DNA of 64,000 nucleotides from Myripristis murdjan (taxonomy: Eukaryota > Chordata > Actinopteri > Holocentriformes > Holocentridae). The stretch covers positions 10,437,368-10,501,367 of the forward strand of contig NC_043982.1 in the NCBI RefSeq assembly GCF_902150065.1, given 5' to 3'. Under the pieces are notes generated by a model. The model was given only the letters and a program-made list of their open reading frames with translations. It did no database searches and had not been told where the DNA came from. Of this stretch, positions 50,601-62,116 are shown one piece after another. Positions within the stretch are counted from its first letter, which is position 1. The number at the start of each line of letters is the position of its first letter. Made by a program: the position numbers and the translations under genes.

Positions 50601-53056
50601 CAGGTCGTCTGTTGAAGGTCAAAGACAGCGAGGGTGGTTTGACAGTGACGTTCGTCATGAAGCTGTGGCGTTCTGTCCAGTCGGGCCTTTGCTCAGTGGG
50701 GGTTAAGGTGTGTGAAGGAGGAGTGACATCAGACAGCGGCGCTTCTGTGTCGACCTGGGTGGAGCCGTGACTTGAAGCAGTGTAGGTGGAAAGGGATATC
50801 TGTGAGGATGAGGAGGCAGCAGAGGAGGTGAGGAGAGGTGATGAAGCGGAGGGGAAAAATGAGACAGAGCTGGAATAAGCAGCAGGAGACAAAGTGTGTG
50901 GTGAAGTAAAAGCTTGTTGATGAGTCCTCTGATGTCTGGTGATCTCTGGCAGCTCTGTCACACTCTGACCAGGATGTCGTGAGGAGGTCACTGTCAGCTC
51001 CTCTTCATCCTCAGATGCAGGCTGTTGTCTCTGGACTGAACCGCCCTGTCTCGGGCCCTCAGACAACACATGATACTGAGACACAGTTGCAGCCGAGGGC
51101 TTCTTATCAGCAGGTGCAGGAGAACCCCTTACTATTTCAGGGTGATCTGCATGACTCTGCATGACTCCTTGGCCTCCAAACTCCAGCACTTTGTCACGAC
51201 CAGACACAGGTAGAGCTGATGAGGTGGCTTGGGTCGGCTGCAAAACTAAAATTTTTGCTGCTGGAGTATGTTTGATAGCAATATTTGTGACAAGAGTGGC
51301 AGCTGGAGTTTGAGTCCTTGAAAGCGATGACGATGACGATGATGATACCTCTGTTCCTGACAGTAATGCTGTAGATGAGACAGAAAGATGCGATCCAGTG
51401 GTAAACTGTGTAACAGGCGTCAGAGGCATTTGGGAGGTTCGTGCTAGTCTGTCTTCTTCATCCTCAAGTGAAGTCATCGCCACTGAGCTTCTTCTGCTGG
51501 TCCATCTCTCAGACGCCTCCTTCTCTTTGCTAGATTTCGTTACAGGGGCCTCAATGCCCTTCTGGAACTGGGCGTCATGATTAAGGGTTTGGATCCCCTC
51601 TTTGAGGAGGATTTTCGTATTAGGATTTTGAACAAGCTGCTCCAGATGAACTTTTTGACGAGTCACTTTGACCCCCGCAATGTTTGAGCTTTCTGACAAC
51701 ATGCTAGGCAACAAGCCAAATTTGAGGTGCGCTTGCTTGGAGGGAGTATGAGCGAAGGTGTCGTAGTAGTGGGATTGTTGCTGGTTCTTCACAGCCAAGG
51801 GAGCCTGGAGGTTCTGCTGTGGATTTGGTTTCTGCTCGACTCCGTGTGAAACAGAGCTCATCATGTCAAACTCTAGGAGGAAGAAAAAAATAAAAAGATG
51901 AAAAAACCTCAATATAATGCAATATTTTGGACAGTTTATTTTATTTTTATGCACTGTTGTCTTGAATGATGGATGACTACATCGACATTTCACAGGATCA
52001 AATTTAAAGGAGCAATTCACCTGAAATACAAAAATAATAAAAGAGTGAATTAGAGGCAGAAAGATATAGTTTGTCAACATTCTTCAGCAGGAAATAGTTC
52101 CCCCCAAAAAACTCTTTGCATCCACACGCTGTGGATTATGCCAGGCATACATGTTGTTGTTGCTGGAAAAAGCTGTTGCTGCTGAGTTTTTCACATTCAT
52201 GTTTTTGATATTTTAAGCTCCACAAAACAATACCTTTCCAGTCCGATTGTATTGGGCTGCCAGGGTAGACTATGCCAAATCTGGATGCAGAGATTGCACT
52301 AGAGGTAACTGCGAATTGCTCTTTTTTTTTATTTTGGGTAAATTGCTCCATTAAGAATCAAAGTGTTTTGCATGTTCACCTTTGCAAACAGGTTTGGTGC
52401 TATTCCAGATTCGACCCTTACAGTACAGCTTGGAGGGCCCATGGAGCCTGAAACCACTATTACAGCTGAACATCGCCCAGGAGCCATCTTCACTCACACT
52501 GGTTTCCCCATGAAACAATGGCCCCGGGTTCTTGCAACCAGAGGCTGAAACAACAGGAAACATGACATTTATAATGAGAAATGTTGTGGAAAAATTGAGC
52601 ATAATTATCACTTGTGTATTTCATCTGCTGAAAATTGAAGAAAAATGTAATCTTGCACTAAAAAATTGACCTAGTTGGTACAAATCAAGCTCCTTTTAGG
52701 ACTCACCAACACAGACTGGAGGTTCCCGGGTCCAGTGCCCAGAAACACAGCTGTTAGTTTGGTATCCATGGAGCTTGTATCCTGGGTGACAGCGGAAGAT
52801 CACAAGCAGGCCGCCGTAACGGAAGAACGTGCGCCCGTTCTCCAGGTGTCTCAAAGCGCTGCAGCTCTCAGCTCCAAACACTGTTGAGAGAGAAGATTCT
52901 GCAATGAATACTTGTCCCTGTGCTTGCCTGAAACCAGGCAAAGGGTGAGTACAACTGGCAGAGGCAGTAAATTGAGATGAACTTGCAGCAGGTACCTGGA
53001 GTTTGGGTGCTGAGCAGAGCGGCGAGTGCCACCAGGAGCCCAGTCTGAGCTCCCAT
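45763..53056 (-). CDS. Secreted sushi-mucin-EGF mosaic protein, family not identified
   Basis: Ten exons: 53056-52996, 52880-52707, 52544-52380, 51872-50412, 49430-49290, 47615-47493, 47385-47257, 46797-46585, 46441-46310 and 45902-45763. They give 912 aa with stop in frame, and every internal exon is phase 1-1. Order: signal peptide ([20 protein letters not shown]); sushi/CCP domains 1 and 2 (one exon each, four Cys); a 1.46-kb exon encoding a Ser/Thr-rich mucin-like stretch of about 400 residues ending in CCP 3; one EGF-like domain; and five EGF domains, of which most have the calcium-binding D-x-(D/N)-E-C start. The fourth EGF exon carries an extra Cys pair (CPPGY...EEC). The C-terminus is KKCVPRKH. 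No membrane segment or GPI-type tail is seen, so it is probably extracellular matrix or serum. A second in-frame ATG lies 30 bases upstream (53086). It resembles fibulin-type proteins but has no human orthologue that I can name. Confidence 0.85.
48117..48603 (+). mobile_element. hAT-type MITE, copy B
   Basis: About 487 bp in the intron between exons 5 and 6 of the sushi/EGF gene. The left end TAGAGCCCGACCGATATA and a degenerate inverted right end (ATTGGTCAGGCTGTC) form the terminal repeats. Flanking GTGGCCTG (48109-48116) and CAGGCCTG (48604-48611) agree at 6 of 8 bases. Same family and orientation as 22640-23027. Non-coding. Confidence 0.7.
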
Positions 53057-53086
53057 GGAGAAACAGAAGTGCACACAGGATGACAA

Positions 53087-54501
53087 TGCTGCAGGAGCTA
53101 CAGACCTGGGATATGTCTCATAAGGTTTGGAGGCGAAGGGAGGGGATTTGGAGGCGAAAGGAGAAGCTGAGGGAGGAGTGCAGGGTAGGAGGGTTGGCTA
53201 AAAAAAAAAAAAGGGGAATACTTGGAGAGTGAAAGTGGGTGGTTTATGAGACACTCAAGATAAAGAGGGCTGTTGTGGCTTGGGATTCCTGCAGGATGGG
53301 CAGAGGGGAGGAAGGAAGGGAGGAAGGAGGGGTAAGAGGGTCTATATTCATGCGCTGCAGAGAACCAAAACTTTCTGACAGATGGACAGGAGCATGTCAG
53401 GAGAATTGCTCTCCCTCCTTGTGATATATATGTATATATGAGTTAAGAAAAGGAGCTCAGTACCTAAAAATGAGGCAACATTCAGGGACCACAACAGAGA
53501 ATGTACCAGTTAAGTTGATTATTAGTCTCCACACCTCCATTTATCTCTCTCTCTCTTCTTTCACTTTTTGCAGCCTCTGGCAGCTGCTAGTTATGTGTGG
53601 GTGTGTTTTGTGTGTGTTTTTGCGTATGTGTTTGCGTGTTGCGTGAGTGTGTGGAAGCCTTCAGTAAATTCTGACCCCATTATTTACTCCGGCTGACAGG
53701 ATGCCCGGGCCTGTTTAACTGCTCTCACAGTTGTGTAATTATAGTCGGCGGGATACCAGCCTGAACGAGCACACATGCACATACACACAAACAGTAAAAA
53801 TGTAGACAAAAATTTACAGCAATTATCACCATGTGAGGCAATCCATTCTGACAAGCCACTTTATTCTTGTTTTGCATAAAGCATCTATATCACTCACATT
53901 AGTGGAGATCTGCCATGTGAGGACAGGGATGTGTTTCTGTTTTCTCTGAATGCTAAATTCCTGCCAATAACACCTGTAATACTAGAGAGCTGACACACAT
54001 TTAGGGATTTACTAATACAAATTTTTCAATTCTGATATGGATACCGAATATGACACTTCACATCAACCAATAAAGAATGACGATCAGCTTGGACCACAGT
54101 TTGGGGTCTTACAAAACAACCGATGTGTTTATCCTTCTTTTCCTCCACCATTTGATACATATAGGCATGTGTGTGCCAAAATGCAGAAAATAGAGAGAAT
54201 TTGCTTTTATATATACAGGCTGTTCTCATTCAAAGTTCGTACAAATTCCTACGAAAAATATTGCACTATAATTCGTATATTCCCCACGCAATTGTGAACC
54301 AGAAAGTTGTGATCACGTGACCTATGCGCTGCAGGCTGGTCTTACTGTGAAAACAAAATAAATGGCGGACATTCCTTTTATTCTCAGTGGAAAATGCAAT
54401 ATTTTAAGAGAGCTTATGCATTCAAATGCGTTTTGATAACATTTCTAGCGGGAAATGTGCATTTTATTTCCAAAATCTTCATTCAGTTAATGTATATGAT
54501 G
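53087..54501. other. 5' flank of the sushi/EGF gene and spacer
   Basis: Holds the presumed promoter of the minus-strand sushi/EGF gene (about 53090-53450, purine-rich on the plus strand). An AT-rich spacer follows. A stretch at 54230-54360 with AAAGTTCGTACAAATTC looks like repeat-derived sequence of unknown family. No gene seen. Confidence 0.4.
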
Positions 54502-56021
54502 CAGTGGCGGTTCTAGACCAATTTTACTGAAGGGGCCTGACTGGGGCCAGGGGTTTTGTCAGAGGGGCACATTCAACCTGGGGCAAAAAAGACAAAGACT
54601 CAAAATTATATCTGATTTTTTCCCCCATAAAACTAGTGATTACCCATTGTAACCAAATTGAATGGTTCAAAATATCACATTTGAGACACAAGTATAAGAG
54701 ACAGAAATAGTGGAGACATCCTATTTTTCAGTGTAACCTTAGTACAGACAAACTCCTCACTTAGTACAAACTCCTGCTTCTGAAATCTTTATCAAGCAGT
54801 TTCATCAACATCATCATCATCACATCTTCATTACACCACTGTTTTCTTATCATCTTCATCAATAAATCATCATCATATTTACACTCTAAAAGCTTATTGT
54901 TACCTTGTAACAATAAAATATTGTTAGTCGCTTCTTGCTTCTGACTGCTTCTCGTCAGGTGGTTGACTTTTCGAGCTCGCTGTTTTCACCGTAGATCAAC
55001 AAAACTGACCGCCGTTTCCAGTGGTGCAACGCTCTAAAGTGGCTTTCACATAGCACGTGCACGGCACAGACCGCGGCTGGCTCAGCCATTCATTGTGATC
55101 ACGGAGCGCAAGAGGCACTGGTCTGCGTTTTTTTTTTTTTTTTTTTTTTTAGAAATCTAGATGATTTACATCATTAGATATGCACTACTGTTGCAAAGAC
55201 AATGCAGTATAGTCATACATTTATTATAAAATTCCATGTGAAGTTACACACACAACAGGTAACAGGTGAAATCACAAGAAATGAGAAAAAAATACAGCCT
55301 TCATTCATGTAACATAATTTATTAAGAAGCATTAGTTCAGCTTATTCATAAGTTAAAAAATGTATTTGCCTCTTTACACGGTGCATCCGAAGCTGCTGTG
55401 CTGTCCACCAGAGAAAAATTGCACCAGAACGGAAAACTACTTCCTAGCGTCTATTTCAGTCGCGTAGCAACCAGCGCCACATACGTGCACGCTGTGCATG
55501 CGTGCCTTTCATGATGAACGCCTTTGTGTAAACAGAGCTGCATTCAGATTATGGAACTTGGTTCCAGTTACCGCCTGATAAAAACAAACCAAGAGAAACT
55601 TTCAACCACCACTACAGCTGCTACAACATTTTGGCCTGCTGGAGGTGCTAGAACAAAGCACGGCTCAACAACAATACACACAATGACAGGAAACACACTG
55701 CTCATCATTGGAAACATTACAAACTCAAGCAAGGAGCACAAGTGGCAAAACAAAAGGTCCATACACTCTACAGTTACAGTTGTTTGTCTCCAATTTTATT
55801 CTGGATCACCTCATAACAATGTTAATCTTAATCGCACACATAGACTATTTCATCGTCATTTCAGCATCATCTGAGGTTGAGACCAAATTTCAAACTCTAG
55901 CACCATAGCCTGTTTTGAAATTTTCAAGCATAACTGAGCGGATGTGTTACCTGCATACTCAGTGTCCGTGGACACAAACAAAAAACAATCAACAATGCAG
56001 AATGTAGAGCTGTAGCCATTG

Positions 56022-56172
56022 TGACGTCATGCCGTCCGTCACAAACAAGTATCTGTGCAGGTGACTGTAAAGTACTGAGCACTGTCCCAGGTGTTGTCTA
56101 TGCTGCGCTTGCGTCGTCATCATCTGGTTGACTGGTGACGTCACTGGCCGGAGCAGCAGAGAGCATAAAAAG
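56022..56172 (+). promoter_or_regulatory. Promoter-like CRE-CRE-TATA block inside the hAT-like element
   Basis: Two perfect TGACGTCA palindromes (56022-56029 and 56136-56143) are followed 20 bases later by a TATA-like GCATAAAAAG (56163-56172) in GC-rich surroundings. This spacing is what a plus-strand RNA polymerase II promoter would show. The downstream 184-codon frame (56275-56829) has no recognisable domain. Confidence 0.5.
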
Positions 56173-56457
56173 CCGGCTCGGCAGCAGGTGAGTGTCACAC
56201 CTCCTGGAGTTGGTCTTCGGCTGGTCTGAGACCAGGTTAGGCTCGCCTGTATAGGGCTGGCCGCTCGGCAGTGTGTGTCCGCTCTCCAAGTTCAGCGGGG
56301 GGTGTCCACATCTGCTGGATCTGCTCTCAGACTGAGCAAAGACCAAGCGAGTCTCGCCTTTCCCAGGCGGGCTCTCCAGCTGGCTCTGCTAGCTGCACAG
56401 CAGGTGCGCCCCTCAGGCCGGTCTCCGGTGGTCGGTGCAGCCTGCGCAGAGACTATT

Positions 56458-56575
56458 AGTCCAGTCATTTTAGGAAAAAACCTAGGACAAACTGCAAGAG
56501 AAAAAACTCTTGCAATTTGCTTCTCTTGCAATTTGTCCGAGGTTGACCCCAATTTTGGCCTAAAATTACTGGACT
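56458..56575. repeat. 118-nt imperfect foldback hairpin
   Basis: The outer arms AGTCCAGTCATTTTAGG and CCTAAAATTACTGGACT pair at 16 of 17 positions. Inner arms GGACAAACTGCAAGAGA and TCTCTTGCAATTTGTCC also pair at 16 of 17, with an asymmetric bulge between. A third TCTTGCAATTTG copy lies in the loop. Confidence 0.8.
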
Positions 56576-56852
56576 ATGAGGGTCCACAGACTGGTGATGC
56601 TGACGGATGCAGGCGCTCTCTTCTGCTAGGAGGAGCCAATGCCTGCATCACGGTTGTCATGGAGACGGTCCATTGGCCTGCTGAACATCTGGTCGCAAGG
56701 ACCGTGCTGTTGTCCAGACTGCGCCACCATGATGTGCCAAGAGCTGCTCCGTGGCTTCTGGTCAGGGTCACCGACATGAAGACTGCGGTCGTTGCCGTTA
56801 TAACCATACCGCCTGTGCCTGCTCCTTGATACGGGGACGGGACCTGGGGTGT

Positions 56853-56886
<34 letters not shown>

Positions 56887-57236
56887 CTGTGTGTGTGTGT
56901 GTGTGTCTGTGTGTCTGTGTGTGTCTTGTGTGTCTTGTCCTTTCCAATTTTGTTTTTTCAGTTTCAGCTTTTAATTTAAAATGCTCCAATTCAAGATCCA
57001 TTTAGGGCTACTGTACCTGTTGCCCAACGATAAAAAAAAAAAAAAAAAAGAATTAATGTATAAATAAAAAAAAATAAAAAGTAACATGTCTTCTATTCTT
57101 TGTGGCTGCAGTGAACCAGTTTTCCCTCCAGTTCATTTGTCTCATTTCTTTGTCAGTAATAGGAAATAACAGCGGGGTCCAGACTCAGTGTTACGGGGGC
57201 ACTGGCCCCTGCTGGCCCCTCCCCAGAACCGCCAGT

Positions 57237-58520
57237 GACACTTTGGCCATTAAATACCCCCTTAAAGAAGTTTGACTGATTTTATCAAGCTTGGCCCTAA
57301 AAGAGGTCTGCAGATGTACACCTGAGACAGCCTTGGCTTGGAGCACGATGAAAATCAAACTTTGTCACAGAACAACAATGAAGACATCGTTTGAAAGGTC
57401 TTGACCTATGGAGTAACATATCTCAGTGTGAGACCAGTGCGCAGTTCCTGCTCCCCACGAGTGCCCTTTGAACCTTGCACCTGAGACACACAACAGTGCT
57501 GCTGCTTTTAGGGAAACTAATGTGGACGACTTTATTATAGTGATGGAGTACTGGTGTGAAGAAAGTTTGAAGTCTCTGAAAGTTCATTTTCATATCCTAG
57601 TGGAATTAACGGAAACCAGCGGTTGGATAAAACATAGGAAAGATGATGTGGGAGTTCTAAAATACTACTGCGTGCTTTGGGAAAAGATTAGCAGGAATGT
57701 GATGTACATACATTTAGTAGACACCATGAAAAATGTGTGGAATCACTGATATGGTCCTTTAACAGTTGCTGTTAGTATAGACTCATTTTCTCACTAGCTG
57801 GACAATGCACAAAACCATTTGTGATGAACCAAAAGTCTCAAGCTATAATCAATAAAATAAAATAAAATAAATATATATTGTCTGCTCCAGGTGCCTAATT
57901 AGAGAGACTAAATCATTTCCAATAAACTCAAAAGACCTATTCCTTACTTAGATTTTCTCATGTAAAGGTATTAATAATGAGCACAATTGTTGATTTTATT
58001 CAACAGTTACAATTTTGAAGCAACAATATTCTTTTTTATCTCAAATTAAGTGCTGAAATAACGTTGTGGCTACCTTTTTTAATGCTCAGCCTCTTGTGAT
58101 GTCATAGTAAATAAGACGTGGATCTCGACCAACCAGATTGAAAGCGCAGTATTACATTTTCTACCATTATGAGTAACTTTCTGTTGATTCCATCTCTTTG
58201 AAAATGAGAACTGACAATTAACAATGCCACCATCAAATGAGTGTGATTGGCTTTACAGACCTGGTGAGGGCAGTATTGAGACTCAAACAGTGACGTGAGA
58301 AAAAACAATAAAGAAACTTTGCTGGGTTTGCTTTGTGCTCCTTAAAGTATTTAGGGTGGATTTTTTCCTTAATAGTTCTAGAAATACTCTTCTTCAATCA
58401 TCTTATCTCAACCCTTCTTTCCTACTTCCATTTCAGCATTAATTTCTCCACCAATTCGTGATGCAGGACTTCCAGAATTAACTTCTCTTCTCTTCACATT
58501 CTCGCCATTTGTCCCATCTG
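57237..58520. other. Spacer downstream of PPEF1
   Basis: No gene seen. Around 58349-58372 a TTAGGGTGGATTTTTTCC motif resembles the terminal motif of the 44675-45120 MITE family, so a degenerate copy probably ends here. The PPEF1 3' UTR must lie in the right part. Confidence 0.4.
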
Positions 58521-58918
58521 TCAGCCATGGTGCTGATCCTTGTTGTCTAGTTTATGCACCACTCTGAAGGCCTCTAGGAACTCAGTGAAGTCTATACTGC
58601 CGTCCTTGTTGAAGTCGATACTGCGGGCCAGGTCGTCGATGGCTCTATTGTCGATGTCGACTCCTAAGTGGGCACTGAAAAGACGCCAGGTGTGACGAAA
58701 CTCCTCGGTGGAGATCAGACCTGCAAGTACAACCGATACACGTGCACAAAAACACACACTCAGTTGTGAGGAATACATTTCAGATGACTGACACCAGCTG
58801 TCCAAAGCAGTACATCTTTACCTGAATGGTCTTTGTCTATAATGTTGAATATTATCTCAAGGTCCGTCCTGTATCTGAACAGAGTTTCAGCCAGGTTAGG
58901 AGTGACCTAGGAGGAGAA

Positions 58919-58958
<40 letters not shown>

Positions 58959-60937
58959 AAAAGGCAGCAGGGTCAGAGGTCAGTCACTAGACTATACTGT
59001 TACTAGACCACAGTGTCTATGAGGACCTGTCTCCAACTGAGACCAATCAATTCCATCTCATAACCTATTTTCTACTAAGTATTATATATGTATACTTTGC
59101 TTTGATCTCTCTTCCTTGTGGCTATGTTTTGATTATGCTGTGGTGATGCTTCCCTGCCCCAATGTGTCCTTGGATTTCAAGAAAGGCACATTAAACTCAT
59201 GCATTGATTAAATGTATTATTGTTGTTGTTGATGTTATTGTTATTGTTATTCTGACCTGTGGCAGTGGAATGCCGGGGCCCATGTCCTGGAAGCAGGACT
59301 GGTACTCCACACTGCCATCTGCTGCCAGGCGTGCCAGGTGTGGGCGCAGTGTCCTCCACGGCAGGTCCAGCCTCAGCACAGACTCCAGCACCTGAGCCCA
59401 TTCACTGACCGACACACAGCCTGAACACATGCAGAATAGTGTTTGGAGACTACTGCAGGGACTGATCATTAGCTATCAAGACAATAACAACAATCTATTT
59501 AAGCTGCTAAATTTCCCACCCCGCCCTCTGACATGCCAGTGCCACTGCTATTCTGGATCGCTGTTTGCTTTTCAGCCCCTGCACCACCCCAGCATCCACC
59601 TGTAGGCTTTGACTAGGAGGTAACATATTTACTCATATTTACTCATCACACCCATTATATCTATATGCAAACACAAGTGCGGGGAGTGATGAGCTCAGAG
59701 CCTAGATGCCAAACTCTAAGATCTGATGCCGTAATAAACATTTCAAATGTGAGTTGTCTGCCTGAAATAGTATCCACACGACTTGACACCTAGCTCTGTA
59801 AGTGAGGATTCTCATTCTCAGCCTGTATGCTGAAATGCTTGACACATTTTAAGTTGGAGTCATACTTGCAGGACTGTAATATCAAAATGAGAGCACATAA
59901 TCACACCGTTGTGTTTACTGTCTCAGCAGGATATTTCGTACAGTTCCTCCCACTGAAATGTTTTGTTGGGTTGCTTTGTCTTCTGTCTGTGTGAGTGGCT
60001 GGTGTGTTTTGCTGTGTGGATGTGTCTTCCATCTTCAGGTCAGTGGTCTGGCTCTGTGTCCATGGTCCTGCTCCCCCTGCACCTCCTGCACCTTCCACAG
60101 CCATTGGCTGTTAATTACCACTTAGCTTTATTCAGTCTTAGTTGCCTCCCTAATGTTTTCCTTTGCCCTCCTCATCTTTTGTGTGTGTGTCTCATATGTT
60201 TGTGTGTGAACACCCTGTGTGAATGAATCCATCTTCCTCCCAGGTGTGACACCCCCCCACCTCCCCACCCCCCTCGTCCTGGCTCCTGCAACAGCTTTGT
60301 GGCCAGTCATTGCTCCCTGGTGCTTGTTCTTTACTATGTCTGCTAGTGCATTTTCTTATGTAATTTTACAGCACTGATCTTGATCACTGGCCCACCGGGT
60401 CTGGCCCAGAACAGAATACCTCTCTCTGGGGTCCTTTTCAAGATTTGTTCCATTTTTCTCCTATTTCATCTGTGGGGTATTTTTGAGGTTTGTCTTGCCT
60501 GCCATGAGCCACTTGAGCTCTTTGCTCTTGTAACCTAGTCCTCTCCAATGTAGCCTATATTTTAAACATTTGATGCACTAGTAGTTTCTGTTTATTTGTT
60601 AATGCTAGCACAAAGTTCATAAATAAAGAGTGTATGCTGATTTGGATTTCTGTTTTGTCCTGTGGTATCCATTCAGGTACTGACAACTGTGACATTTCAT
60701 TGTTACTGGTGTCAACTGCCAAAATTCGGATATCCCTAATAAGGATATGCATTCACACAAACAAAAACTCACATGGACAAATGCATATTTAAATGACACA
60801 AAAAACAATGAGGGTTAGTATGGCTCACCAGTGTTGTCCTGGTCATACTGCTGGAAGCCTGTCATCAGCTCGGACCGATGGGCAAACAGCTTCTCCTGCA
60901 GAGCCCTGAGAGCAGAGCCCTCAGCTGCTCGTACTCT

Positions 60938-60979
<42 letters not shown>

Positions 60980-62116
60980 AACCCAGACCTTTACTGAGCT
61001 CTACTGCACAGATAAATGCACCCAGCTGCTTTTAATGTATGCCAGTTCACACACAGAGTAAACACACCAGTCACCTACCTCTGTGTTAAGGTGAGCTTGC
61101 GGGTGGTGTGGCTGACCTGGTACTGGTAGAAGCGGGGAACCAGCTCTCTGCCCAGTTTGATGTAGGCGCCACGGTTGCTACCCTCCTCGTAATAATTTGA
61201 GGCTGAGAAGATGGTGATCACCTTTTGCACACACACAAACACAGATTTATCTTTCTGGATGTCAGTAAAGCCTGTCAGCAGAGTCATAGCAATTTGATAA
61301 AGTTCCTCCACCAGCTAGAGCAGCTGGTCTACCTGTCCACCATGACAGAGCTCATAGCCCTCCTGTTTGCACTCATGGGAGCGGATGAGCAGCTGCAGCC
61401 CGTGCTGGAGCAACAGTCTTTGGGTGACATCGGGGCCGAAGTAGCAACCTCCTCCTCTGAATGTGTTGGGACTACAGCCCTCCTGGGATTTAGGGTCACT
61501 CCACAAAATATCCACTATCTGCAATGGGGAAGAGAAGAGAATACAGGGGCAAAGTACTCAACAAGAAGAAGAAAACGCAGAGTTAGATGATGTTAATCTC
61601 CTTTCCTCTGACCTGTTTCCATTCCCGTTCATGTTGAGGGGGCGAAGGAGGGGAGATGGAGGACAGGGAGTCCAGGAAGGGCACTTGTGGGACATCATTA
61701 GAGTAAGGCACACTGGGAGAAGTCGGGCACGGGCGAGGTGAGAGGCAGGATGGAGTTTGAAGGGAGCAGAGAGAGGAAGAGGAAGACGAGGAGGAGGAGG
61801 AAGAGGAGGCGCTGTCTTGCCGGCTCAGCCCACAGCGCCGCTTTCTGTGAGAAACAGTAGAGGAGGAGATCTGTGCCTCTTAACAACGACTTTCATTGTA
61901 CACTGACATTATACAAGTTGTAGTTGGAGTTGTAGCTGTATGACACAATCGGCTGTTGTCAGACCTGTGAGCGGGCGTCGTTTGGCTCTTGCTGTGGCTG
62001 TGACAGCTGCCTGGCCGAGGGCTGTCTGTTGATCTCATTCTTTTGGTCTGTCTGCAGGATCTGCTGATATCCAGCTGCTCCAGACTGTGCCTGGGCAACC
62101 TCAGAGCAGATTTAAC
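58521..62116 (-). CDS. PPEF1: Serine/threonine phosphatase with EF-hands, partial (5' exons off the window)
   Basis: Eight coding exons seen: 62116-61965, 61844-61613, 61518-61333, 61221-61079, 60935-60829, 59420-59257, 58906-58822 and 58720-58521. They give about 422 C-terminal residues with consistent phases. Family role: Ca2+-responsive PPP-type phosphatase of sensory cells. Visible parts are the C-terminal half of the catalytic core ([54 protein letters not shown]) and three EF-hand loops: DQDNTGCVSVSE, DKDHSGLISTEE and [12 protein letters not shown]. The metal-binding GD-HG, GDFVDRG and GNHE motifs should be in exons beyond 64000. Between the catalytic blocks, exons 62116-61613 encode a low-complexity insert with a run of about eleven Ser. 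PPEF1 rather than PPEF2 is inferred from linkage to PHKA2 and from sequence. Confidence 0.88.
58927..58955. repeat. (GA)n microsatellite in a PPEF1 intron
   Basis: An AGAGAG run just upstream (minus strand) of the acceptor region of the penultimate exon. On the coding strand it is (CT)n and can act as a polypyrimidine tract. Confidence 0.75.

Larger units (their letters stand above)
54502..57236. mobile_element. Large hAT-like element, probably composite
   Basis: The left end CAGTGGCGGTTCT and right end AGAACCGCCAGTG are inverted copies with one mismatch. Both flanks just inside the ends are rich in GGGGCC/GGCCCC. The length is 2735 bp. No 8-bp target duplication was found (ATATGATG against ACACTTTG), so the two ends may come from different insertions or one end has been altered. 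The interior contains a poly(T) run (55131-55150), a promoter-like block (56022-56172), a long hairpin (56458-56575), and (GT)n (56851-56930). No transposase domain was recognised. Confidence 0.6.

Noticed and set aside
56275-56829. A 184-codon plus frame inside the hAT-like element, considered as a transposon gene
   Set aside because: No recognisable motif, no repeatable homology from memory, and GC-rich composition explains its openness. Left as undetermined rather than called a gene.
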